Of a stretch of 13,257 bases of DNA, positions 6,275-13,257 are shown one piece after another (the stretch's first letter is position 1; the number at the start of each line of letters is the position of its first letter). This stretch comes from Bacteroidales bacterium UBA5206 (GTDB lineage: Bacteria > Bacteroidota > Bacteroidia > Bacteroidales > Tenuifilaceae). Both the position numbers and the translations under genes were made by a program. The stretch lies in contig DHVO01000122.1 of NCBI GenBank assembly GCA_002412705.1, positions 565-13,821 of the forward strand, read 5' to 3'. Under the pieces are notes generated by a model. The model searched no databases. It was not told where the DNA came from and saw only the letters and a program-made list of their open reading frames with translations.

Positions 6275-9200
6275 ATGAATTTTCTAAGATTTTTGTACAA
6301 ACACCATATCCTTTTTTTACTATTCTCTCTGTTATCCCCCCTGTCGGTGCTAGGCTTTCAGGAAGTTAACACCAGTGGAGGACAACCTGTTTGCATTGCA
6401 TCGTACACCTATAGCGGCATAACACCTGGCGCATTTAACCAGCTAATTATAGACTCTGAGTATAGGGCAATAATTGCTGGCTCTAACGCTATTTACACCT
6501 TCGATGGACACACATGGAACAGCATAGAAACGCCAGGGCATCCCGTTTTGGCTACAAGCAGCACAGGGATTCTTATTGGGGGAAAATCGTTTTTGGCCAA
6601 GCTGGTTCCCATTGGCGCTGGAAGGTATTTTTTTAATACTATACTTAGTGACTCCACTCTCAACTTTGGGCAGATTACACACATTGGTGCCGACAATAAT
6701 GGGAACACACTTTTTTCCACTGGCAACAAGCTGTGGCTATTTAACACGAACCTCACGGCCATAGACTCATCGGAATACCCAATTAAAATATTCAACGTAA
6801 ACAACCAATCCATAATCCACAGCAAAGAGAGAGGGCTTTACACAGCAGAAGGCAACAAGTTGGCTCCCATTGAACACGGAGCATCTTATACCCAAAAAGA
6901 TATTAGCAAGATTATATCCATAGACAACAACCTCATTATTATAAGCACCAACAACCAGTGGCATAAGCTAAGCAGTGGCAACATGGTTCCTTTTTCCATA
7001 CCCAACCTTAACGAACCTTTGCTAAACGCCTGGAGATACGGTACAAACCTAATAATTGCCACCCCATCCAAACTGGTTATAGTAAACAGCCAGTGGGAAA
7101 TTATAGGAACAATAAGAAGTAGTAACAAGGTTCCCATAAACAGCATCAAGGAGATTGTAACAAAAAAAGGGGCAATACTTTACGCCATTACCAATGAGTC
7201 CCTGTTGCACATGCTATTCCCTCAAAGCATGCTCCTTTACTCCTTCGACGATGGATTAAAAGGTGACATAAACCACATGTTTTTTAGCGGTTCACACCTT
7301 GTAGTTGCCACATCAACAGGGATGCTAACCTCGCAATACTCTTTAAAACACAAAGGGTTTAACCTATTTGAACCCCTAAAAGGTAAAGTAGTTGCCTTTG
7401 ATAAAGTTATTCAGGCCAACAGCGGCTTACTTGCATTTAGCAAAAGTGGCATTTACCCTGTAAATATCGGCTCCAAGAAGGTTGAAGAACCAATATATAC
7501 CACCAATGCCCAAGGATTGGCAATTGTTAACAGCGCTCCCGTAATAGCCGTTTTCATAAAACAGCACGATATAGCAGTGGTGCACGAGCACAACAAAACC
7601 ATAATAGCCAACACGTACGCCACTCCAAACAAAAGCCCCATAATATCGTGGACCCAGCTAAACAACCTAATTATTATTGAAACACTTGAGGGTAAAAGGT
7701 ATAAGCTAAAAACCAGCACAAAGGATTTTACTGCGGAATGGGAACTAATATCAAACCAAGAGCTTAAACCAGAATTTCTTTCAAGCATAAAGCAATTTGG
7801 ACAGCAGTCATTTATATTCTCAAACAAATCGTGGTACACATACTCCAACAACAACCACTTTACACGAGTATTCGATAAAGAAGCGCAGCGAACCATACAA
7901 CCTGTTGGCATTTTACCCAACAATGACATTCTCGTTTCCATGCAGGACACAACCCTTGGGGGAATTCAATCGGTTAAAATAGCCGAAACTGGGAAAACTA
8001 TTGGCATTGTACCGCCTGGCTACAGAATTGAAAATGCGCTACTACTTCCCGACTCAACTGTTGTTATTGCCACCGATAAAGGACTTATTTCCGAGCCATC
8101 CACCTTTGCTAAAACTCAGTTTAACCAACCATCAATTTACATCAACAAAATTTATAGTATAAAAGATGACGAAGAGACCCAACACATTATTGGAAAAACT
8201 ATAAACAACAAGATAATTGAGAGTACAATACAGGTAAAACAGAAAAATTCTGTAGTGTTTGTTGTGGGTAGCTCCTCGCTAACAGGCTTTAACAACGTAG
8301 CCTATAGCGCTAAACTAGAGGGGTACAGCAGCAACTGGTCCAACTGGAGCACCAACAATCACTTTAAGTACTCTAACCTTAACGTTGGTGAGTACACTTT
8401 TAGAGTTAGAGCTATTGATGTTATGGGAGGCAAATCGGTTGAGCTAACAGAGGTTATAGTAATACCCCCAGCCCTTTACCAAAACACTCTGGTACAAATA
8501 TCCTTAGGCATACTACTGGCTCTAACTGTGCTAACACTTATTGCATGGCGAAAATATAGACACGCCAAGGAGAAGCATAAGCTGGAGAGCATTATAAGCC
8601 GAAGAACAGAGGAACTTGTAAAAGAGAAAGAGAAAACGGACAACCTACTTACCCGAGTTCTGCCAAAGGAGACTGCTACCGAACTAAAAGAGACGGGAAA
8701 AGTGAATACGCAGCGCTTTAAAACGGTTACAGTTCTGTTCTCTGACATACAAGGATTTACAAGGATTACCGACGAAACCAATCCGGAGGAGTTAATAGAT
8801 CAGCTGGATAAGTTCTTCCTCAACTTTGATACTGTTGTTGATAAGTACAAAATTGAGAAGATAAAAACCATTGGCGATGCATACATGTGTGCTGGGGGAA
8901 TCCCTAAGAAAAACAGAACAAACCCTGTAGAGGTTGTGCTGGCTGCTATAGAGATGATGCACTACATGAAACATCTGAAGGACAAGAGTACCAACAAGAG
9001 CAACATCTGGGACCTACGAATTGGCATAGACACTGGACCTGTTATTGCTGGAGTTGTTGGGCGCAACAAGCTCACCTATGATATTTGGGGCAGCACAGTT
9101 AACACAGCCAGCAGGATGGAGTCCAGCGGTGAACCAGGCAAAATAAACATATCAGAGAACACCTATATGTTTGTAAAGGATTACTTTATTTGCAGCTATC

Positions 9201-9916
9201 GCGGTAAAATGCCCGTAAAGAATAAGGGCGACATCCAAATGTACTTTGTAGAAGGAATCCAGCCCAACTTATCGCAGAACCTTGAGGGGGTAATACCCAA
9301 TCACGATTTTTTAGTACAGCTACAGCTGCTTAGACTGGGTGATTTAGAAGAGTTTATACTAGAAAAACTGGACAAAGGTCTGCCAAAAAACCTCTACTAC
9401 CATAACCTTAAACACACCGTTGACGTTTACACACAGGTAGAGCTAATTGGCCGTGCCGAAAATCTAACAGACGAAGAGCTCTTAATAATTAGAACCGCAG
9501 CCCTTTTCCACGATGCTGGGCATTTAATAGATTACGACACACACGAAGAGATGAGCGCAAAACTTGCAAAGGAGATTTTACCAGAGTACTTATACTCTTA
9601 CAAACAAATAGACTCCATTTGTGAGATAATAATGGCCACCAAGCTACCCCCTAGACCCAAGAACCTGCTGGAGATGATTATTTGCGACGCAGACCTTGAT
9701 TACCTAGGTCGTTCTGATTTTATTCCTGTTTCTAACAATCTGTACAAGGAACTGCATGAACATGGGCGACTTGGCACGCTGCAAGATTGGAATGAACTAC
9801 AAATTAAATTCATTGAGCAACACCAGTACTTTACCAAAACAGCCCAGCAATTAAGAAATGTTAATAAAAATACCCAGTTAAGTAACATTAAAGCGTGGAT
9901 GGAAAAAAATAAGTGA
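6275..9916 (+). CDS. Transmembrane sensor: beta-propeller, Y_Y_Y, class III adenylate cyclase and HD phosphohydrolase
   Basis: A 1213-residue inner-membrane protein. Order: signal peptide (1-27, ending VLG); periplasmic region about 30-620 with repeated beta-strand blades of two-component-regulator-propeller type; Y_Y_Y domain (about 650-730, YSAKLEGYSSNWSNWS and GEYTFRVRAID); membrane helix (about 738-758); coiled coil and cyclase-transducer element (about 764-815, LLTRVLPKETATELKETG); class III cyclase (about 816-995). Cyclase residues present are metal aspartates D824 (FSDIQGFT) and D868 (KTIGDAYM), base-recognising K864 and D936 (YDIWG), and transition-state N943 and R947 (STVNTASRM). K/D is the adenylate rather than guanylate pattern. 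The C-terminal HD domain (about 1008-1205) has YHNLKH (1042-1047), FHDAGH (H1079, D1080, H1083), HEEMSA (H1090) and D1138. All catalytic residues I can check are intact in both domains, so it may make and hydrolyse cAMP. The signal sensed is unknown. Confidence 0.9.
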   Translation: MNFLRFLYKHHILFLLFSLLSPLSVLGFQEVNTSGGQPVCIASYTYSGITPGAFNQLIIDSEYRAIIAGSNAIYTFDGHTWNSIETPGHPVLATSSTGILIGGKSFLAKLVPIGAGRYFFNTILSDSTLNFGQITHIGADNNGNTLFSTGNKLWLFNTNLTAIDSSEYPIKIFNVNNQSIIHSKERGLYTAEGNKLAPIEHGASYTQKDISKIISIDNNLIIISTNNQWHKLSSGNMVPFSIPNLNEPLLNAWRYGTNLIIATPSKLVIVNSQWEIIGTIRSSNKVPINSIKEIVTKKGAILYAITNESLLHMLFPQSMLLYSFDDGLKGDINHMFFSGSHLVVATSTGMLTSQYSLKHKGFNLFEPLKGKVVAFDKVIQANSGLLAFSKSGIYPVNIGSKKVEEPIYTTNAQGLAIVNSAPVIAVFIKQHDIAVVHEHNKTIIANTYATPNKSPIISWTQLNNLIIIETLEGKRYKLKTSTKDFTAEWELISNQELKPEFLSSIKQFGQQSFIFSNKSWYTYSNNNHFTRVFDKEAQRTIQPVGILPNNDILVSMQDTTLGGIQSVKIAETGKTIGIVPPGYRIENALLLPDSTVVIATDKGLISEPSTFAKTQFNQPSIYINKIYSIKDDEETQHIIGKTINNKIIESTIQVKQKNSVVFVVGSSSLTGFNNVAYSAKLEGYSSNWSNWSTNNHFKYSNLNVGEYTFRVRAIDVMGGKSVELTEVIVIPPALYQNTLVQISLGILLALTVLTLIAWRKYRHAKEKHKLESIISRRTEELVKEKEKTDNLLTRVLPKETATELKETGKVNTQRFKTVTVLFSDIQGFTRITDETNPEELIDQLDKFFLNFDTVVDKYKIEKIKTIGDAYMCAGGIPKKNRTNPVEVVLAAIEMMHYMKHLKDKSTNKSNIWDLRIGIDTGPVIAGVVGRNKLTYDIWGSTVNTASRMESSGEPGKINISENTYMFVKDYFICSYRGKMPVKNKGDIQMYFVEGIQPNLSQNLEGVIPNHDFLVQLQLLRLGDLEEFILEKLDKGLPKNLYYHNLKHTVDVYTQVELIGRAENLTDEELLIIRTAALFHDAGHLIDYDTHEEMSAKLAKEILPEYLYSYKQIDSICEIIMATKLPPRPKNLLEMIICDADLDYLGRSDFIPVSNNLYKELHEHGRLGTLQDWNELQIKFIEQHQYFTKTAQQLRNVNKNTQLSNIKAWMEKNK

Positions 9917-10000
9917 TATTTTCGTGGCGATTTATGGACGGTATAAATTATAATTGCTACATTTAACGGGGTTTTTGTCGAAATAACAAAACGGATCCTT
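9917..10000. other. Short intergenic region between the cyclase gene and the second uspA paralogue
   Basis: These 84 bases hold no gene. TATAATTG (9949-9956) and TACATTTA (9958-9965) each match the TAnnTTTG -7 box at all but one position, but neither has a TTTG -33 element at a suitable distance. No terminator with a T-run is visible after the cyclase stop (9914-9916). The uspA paralogue could therefore be read through from the cyclase gene or have its own promoter here. Confidence 0.3.
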
Positions 10001-10837
10001 ATGGAAACGACTAAAAAAACGATTCTTGTTCCATGGGACTTTTCTGAAGGAGCAGAAAATGCCATTCTTCATGCAAAGCAACTTGCGAATGCTGCCGATA
10101 ACGATATTATGCTCCTGCATATTATCCCTCGCTCATTCTTTTACAAGTACTTTGGTAACAAGAACTCGAATAAGGAGATTGAAACTGCCCGCCACAAGTT
10201 GGAGGAGGCAGCAATTGATATTGAAAAGAAACATGGATTTAGGCCTCAAACACTAGTTATTGAGGGCAGGGTTAACCATGTTCTAAAAGAAATGGTTGCC
10301 GACGCAAACGTAAACCTTGTTGTTGCTAACAGGCTATACAACTACGATAAAAAACCCATAGAATCATCCATCTTTTTAAAAAACCTCTACTCCCAAAAAT
10401 TTGCCGTTCCCTTTATAATTACAAAGGCCGCCCCGCTACACTCTCACTACATAGAGATAGTTGTGCCCCTTGATCACGACAAAAAGTACAAGGAAATTCT
10501 ACACTGGATTATTTATCTTTCCAAGTACTACAAGTGCAACATCAACCTCATTAAGCCCTTTATAAGCGACGAGGGCAAAAAGAAGGATATGGCTAACAAC
10601 ATCTACTTCACAAAGAAGATGCTTGATGGTAGCAAAATTATTTACGGTATTAAAACAGCTAAGAAAAAGAATAGCTTTAAAGATGAGGTGTTTAAGTTTG
10701 CAGAAAACATTGATGCCGACCTAATTCTTATAATGGCCGATAAGTACAACAACTACGTATCGGAGAATAAGGATGGAACATCGGTTCCCATCATGTGTAT
10801 CAACCCCAGAGCACGCAAATACCAAAGTTTCTACTAG
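10001..10837 (+). CDS. Universal stress protein paralogue with degenerate nucleotide-binding loop
   Basis: A 278-residue tandem UspA-domain protein. Domain 1 starts KTILVPWDFSEGAENA (6-21) and includes MLLHIIP and KKHGFRPQTLVIEG. Domain 2 (about 140-270) has IVVPLDHD, NINLIKPF, IDADLILIM and VPIMCINPR (262-270), followed by an eight-residue tail. It shares with the USP at 5303-6100 the KTILVPxDFS start, KHGxRP, the LIKP segment and the PIMxINPR end, so the two are paralogues. Where an ATP-binding USP has the glycine-rich loop after the fourth strand, this one reads VVANRLYNYDKKPIESS, with no glycine at all. Domain 2 also lacks the motif. ATP binding by the canonical site is thus unlikely, and it may be a protein-interaction or other ligand-binding USP. 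It follows the cyclase on the same strand and ends just before an intrinsic terminator. Confidence 0.82.
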   Translation: METTKKTILVPWDFSEGAENAILHAKQLANAADNDIMLLHIIPRSFFYKYFGNKNSNKEIETARHKLEEAAIDIEKKHGFRPQTLVIEGRVNHVLKEMVADANVNLVVANRLYNYDKKPIESSIFLKNLYSQKFAVPFIITKAAPLHSHYIEIVVPLDHDKKYKEILHWIIYLSKYYKCNINLIKPFISDEGKKKDMANNIYFTKKMLDGSKIIYGIKTAKKKNSFKDEVFKFAENIDADLILIMADKYNNYVSENKDGTSVPIMCINPRARKYQSFY

Positions 10838-10850
10838 GTTTATTAACAAT

Positions 10851-10878
10851 GCCGAACTTGGTTCGGCTATTTCTTTTT
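10851..10878 (+). terminator. Rho-independent terminator after the second uspA paralogue
   Basis: GCCGAAC (10851-10857), loop TTG, GTTCGGC (10861-10867) form a perfect 7-bp GC-rich stem. It is followed directly by TATTTCTTTTT (10868-10878). It begins 13 bases past the uspA stop codon and ends 13 bases before the ATG of the next gene at 10892. That arrangement leaves almost no room for a promoter downstream of it. Confidence 0.85.
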
Positions 10879-10891
10879 AAATGCGGTTACT

Positions 10892-13198
10892 ATGTTTCGA
10901 AATATAAGCCTACAAGCTAAAATACAAACCCTTGTAATTAGCATTTCTGTTATTATTTATATTCTTGCCATTGGTTACATTAGCGCAAAGGCTCGCAAAA
11001 CCTCGTTTAACAGCGCAATTACCCTAACCAACGAAACAGCCAACAAACATGCTCAGCAGGTACGAATACTGCTTGAGAAAGATTTGGTTACTGTAAAAAC
11101 CCTTTCAGAATCCGTTTTAATTTACAAGGATCTCCCCTCTAACAAGTGGAAAGAGATTATTTCCAAGATGTACTTCGAGGTTTTTAAACAAAACCCTCAA
11201 TTCTTTGCGATTTGGGATTCTTGGGAATTGCGATACATAGACTCTACCTACAAAAAGGATTACGGGCGCTTGGTTATTGAGTTTTACCGAGATAACGGCA
11301 ACATTAAGCAATCGGAGACATTTAAGAGCATGACCGGCGACCCAACCGATTATGCCCGTGTAAAGGCAGAAGCAAAGGTAAGCCTTGAGAATCCTTACTT
11401 TTACAGCTACACAGGCAAGGAGGAGGACAACAAGCTAATGACTAGCCTAATATCGCCAATAATCCAAAACAACAAGTTCATTGGCGCAGTTGGGGTTGAC
11501 ATAATCCTTGACAGCTACCACCCAATCATTAACCAAATAAAACCGTTTGAGGATAGCTACGCATTCCTTGTATCGCATGACCTTAAGTATGTTGCTCACC
11601 CCGACAAGCTGCTAATTGGCGAAAGCATTCTCGACGATTACGAGAACATTTTTTACAAGAACAAAATTCTTGATAAGATTACAAACGGCGAAGAGGCCTC
11701 GTTAATTACTAAAGATATCAATGGGGTTGAATCGTACTTTACTTTTAGCCCAATAATTGTTGGCGATACAGAATGGGCCTGGTCCCTAGTAGTAGTGGTT
11801 CCCACCAAGGTAATTAAGCAAGAAGCCAACACAACCCTTATCCTATCGTTTGTTATAGGCATAATTGGACTTTTAATCCTCTCGGCAGCAATTTACTTTG
11901 CCTCTAAGTACCTTATCAATCCTATTAATAAAATTACCGTTGCCCTTAACAAATTATCGTTAGGACACATTGGCACCGACATGCTTATTGATGTTAAGGA
12001 AAGCGACGAGATTGGGCAAATGGGTAATGCGCTAAACGTTTCCATTAAAGGGTTACTTAGCAAAACTGATTTTGCTCGTAATATAGGAAAGGGTAACCTA
12101 GAATCAGACTTTGACCTGCTAAGCGACGACGATAGCCTTGGACAAGCACTTATTACCATGCGCGAAAGTTTAAGCGAGGCCAAAGAAGCAGAAGAACATA
12201 GAAAAATAGAGGACAAAAAACGCCAATGGGCTAATGAAGGGATTGCTAAATTCAGCGATCTTCTTCGTCAGAACAACAATAACATAGAAGTGCTAGGCTC
12301 CGAAATTGTTAAGAGCATTGTACACTACCTAAATGCCAACCAGGGTGGTTTGTTCCTATACAATGATGACGACAGCTCCGACATTCACTTTGAGCTAATA
12401 GCTGCTTACGCCTATAATAGACAAAAGTTTATTACCAAAAAGATAATTCCTGGCGAAGGGCTAGTTGGAACATGTGCTATAGAGAAACAAACCATTTACC
12501 TAAAGGAGATACCCGATAGCTACGTTGAAATTACATCGGGACTTGGCGCGGCAAAACCCACATCGCTGCTAATAGCACCTTTGCTAAATGAGGATGTAGT
12601 TCTAGGCGTTCTGGAGCTGGCCTCGTTCAACGAGTTTGAGCCATACCAAATTGAGTTTATAGAGAAACTAACGCAAAGCATAGCCTCAACCCTTATGGCG
12701 GTTAAAATAAATATAAGAACCGCTATGCTTCTAGAAAAAACGCAGCAACAAGCGGAAGAAATGGCTGCACAGGAAGAGGAAATGCGCCAGAACATGGAAG
12801 AGCTGCAAGCAACACAAGAAGAATCGGCACGAAAAGGCAACGAAATGCAAGGGTTTATTGATGCATTGAACCAGTCGTGCTTTGTTATTGAGTACGACCC
12901 CATGGGATACATTACCTCAATTAACAACGCATACCTTGATTTGCTGTCTCTACACCGCGAGGATGTTTTGGGTACTCACCACTCTGAGGGAATGGAAATG
13001 GATCCATCAATGCAAAAGGAGTACGACAATTTCTGGCAAGATCTACGAAATGGCATTACCCGTAAGCAAACATCTAAGTTTACCATAAATGGCAAGTCGT
13101 TCACCTTTGAAGAGACCTACACCCCAATTAGGGATGATATGGGTTCTGTGTACAAGGTGCTAAAGATTGCCAATAACATTACAAACCTTATCCATTAA
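10892..13198 (+). CDS. Membrane sensor protein with dCache, HAMP, GAF and PAS domains, no output domain seen
   Basis: A 768-residue inner-membrane protein. Order: membrane helix (about 11-31); periplasmic double-Cache region (about 35-300, including FAIWDSWELRYID and FIGAVGVDIILD); second membrane helix (about 312-335); HAMP (about 336-390, with P344 and SDEIGQMGNALN); a second HAMP-like linker (about 396-428, IGKGNLESDFDLL); GAF (about 453-603, with GEGLVGTCAI and VLGVLELAS); coiled coil (about 612-650, QEEEMRQNMEELQATQEES); and a C-terminal PAS (about 651-765, FVIEYDPMGYITSINNAYLDLL, LGTHHSEG) like those of chemoreceptors. The RxWY amino-acid-binding motif of dCache_1AA receptors is not evident. 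After the PAS only NNITNLIH remains. No histidine kinase, GGDEF, EAL, cyclase or methyl-accepting signalling hairpin is present. The N-terminal helix supports the chosen start. A terminator follows, so the short C-terminus is the natural end. It may signal through a partner protein. Confidence 0.85.
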   Translation: MFRNISLQAKIQTLVISISVIIYILAIGYISAKARKTSFNSAITLTNETANKHAQQVRILLEKDLVTVKTLSESVLIYKDLPSNKWKEIISKMYFEVFKQNPQFFAIWDSWELRYIDSTYKKDYGRLVIEFYRDNGNIKQSETFKSMTGDPTDYARVKAEAKVSLENPYFYSYTGKEEDNKLMTSLISPIIQNNKFIGAVGVDIILDSYHPIINQIKPFEDSYAFLVSHDLKYVAHPDKLLIGESILDDYENIFYKNKILDKITNGEEASLITKDINGVESYFTFSPIIVGDTEWAWSLVVVVPTKVIKQEANTTLILSFVIGIIGLLILSAAIYFASKYLINPINKITVALNKLSLGHIGTDMLIDVKESDEIGQMGNALNVSIKGLLSKTDFARNIGKGNLESDFDLLSDDDSLGQALITMRESLSEAKEAEEHRKIEDKKRQWANEGIAKFSDLLRQNNNNIEVLGSEIVKSIVHYLNANQGGLFLYNDDDSSDIHFELIAAYAYNRQKFITKKIIPGEGLVGTCAIEKQTIYLKEIPDSYVEITSGLGAAKPTSLLIAPLLNEDVVLGVLELASFNEFEPYQIEFIEKLTQSIASTLMAVKINIRTAMLLEKTQQQAEEMAAQEEEMRQNMEELQATQEESARKGNEMQGFIDALNQSCFVIEYDPMGYITSINNAYLDLLSLHREDVLGTHHSEGMEMDPSMQKEYDNFWQDLRNGITRKQTSKFTINGKSFTFEETYTPIRDDMGSVYKVLKIANNITNLIH

Positions 13199-13200
13199 GA

Positions 13201-13233
13201 TAGATTTTAGACGCTAGACGTTAGATTTTAGAC
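13201..13233 (+). repeat. Direct repeat TAGATTTTAGAC, two copies
   Basis: TAGATTTTAGAC occurs at 13201-13212 and again at 13222-13233, exactly 21 bases apart, with CTAGACGT between. The stretch is built almost entirely from TAGAC, TAGAT and TTTAGA units. The second copy overlaps the left arm of the terminal hairpin at 13214-13250. It looks like a repeat-derived element rather than ordinary spacer DNA. Confidence 0.6.
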
Positions 13234-13257
13234 AAGAATCTAACGTCTAGTGTTTTT
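13211..13257 (+). terminator. Strong hairpin with T-run ending the sensor gene
   Basis: CTAGACGTTAGATT (13214-13227) is the exact reverse complement of 13237-13250, giving a 14-bp stem with a 9-nt loop (TTAGACAAG). With a G-T wobble at 13213/13251 it extends through 13211-13212 and 13252-13253. It is followed by TGTTTTT to the window edge. It lies 12 bases past the sensor stop codon (13196-13198), so it is a credible rho-independent terminator. The right side may continue beyond the window. Confidence 0.7.

Noticed and set aside
7453..7950. 165-codon open frame on the minus strand inside the cyclase gene
   Set aside because: It is antisense to a well-supported propeller region, its translation shows no domain or signal, and similar shadow frames occur along all the large genes.
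6275..8200. Possible common origin of the cyclase propeller and the PorZ-like propeller
   Set aside because: Both are beta-propellers with signal peptides, but I see no shared sequence beyond generic blade motifs.
12520..12927. 135-codon minus-strand frame with a serine/cysteine-rich product
   Set aside because: It is the antisense reading of the coiled-coil and GAF coding region, where repeated Glu/Gln codons give Ser/Cys-rich shadow frames.

Overview
The window looks like chromosomal DNA of a Bacteroidota species, probably from Bacteroidales or a neighbouring order. The main evidence is a PorZ-like protein of the type IX secretion system (T9SS), which is confined to this phylum. Supporting signs are a TAnnTTTG-type -7 box, long tandem universal stress proteins that end in PIMxINPR, and a sensor with the two-component-regulator propeller plus Y_Y_Y layout. 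I see no tRNA, rRNA, CRISPR array, transposase or phage gene. Eight protein genes fill nearly the whole window, and the longest non-coding gap is 273 bases.

Left part (1-6100, minus strand). Read in the direction of transcription, a probable operon runs uspA-like gene, rdgB/HAM1 NTP pyrophosphatase, porZ-like T9SS surface protein, then recO. The first two genes are 3 bases apart and porZ and recO are 31 bases apart. The rdgB-porZ gap is 72 to 117 bases, depending on the porZ start. Beyond recO lies a class I/II PLP aminotransferase of the methionine/kynurenine aminotransferase group. It has its own promoter-like box and is followed by a long imperfect hairpin with a T-rich tail.

Middle (6101-6274). 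This short divergent intergenic region must serve both the uspA-led operon and the large gene on the plus strand.

Right part (6275-13257, plus strand). The most striking gene encodes a 1213-residue membrane protein. Its order is signal peptide, periplasmic beta-propeller, Y_Y_Y domain, one membrane helix, coiled coil, class III cyclase with adenylate-type specificity residues, then an HD phosphohydrolase domain with a YHNxxH/HDxxH pattern like cyclic-nucleotide phosphodiesterases. It may therefore both make and degrade cAMP, or a related nucleotide, in response to an extracytoplasmic signal. A second, divergent uspA paralogue follows and ends at a clear intrinsic terminator. Only 13 bases after that terminator, a dCache-HAMP-GAF-PAS membrane sensor begins. 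It has no recognisable kinase, cyclase, GGDEF or chemotaxis output domain. The window closes on a strong hairpin built from repeated TAGAC-like units.

How the genes fit together. Two universal stress proteins flank a transmembrane cyclase, with an output-less sensor next door, so the right half looks like an envelope or environment sensing locus using a cyclic-nucleotide messenger. That link is inferred from position only. The left operon mixes housekeeping functions (nucleotide sanitation, recombination repair) with a T9SS component.
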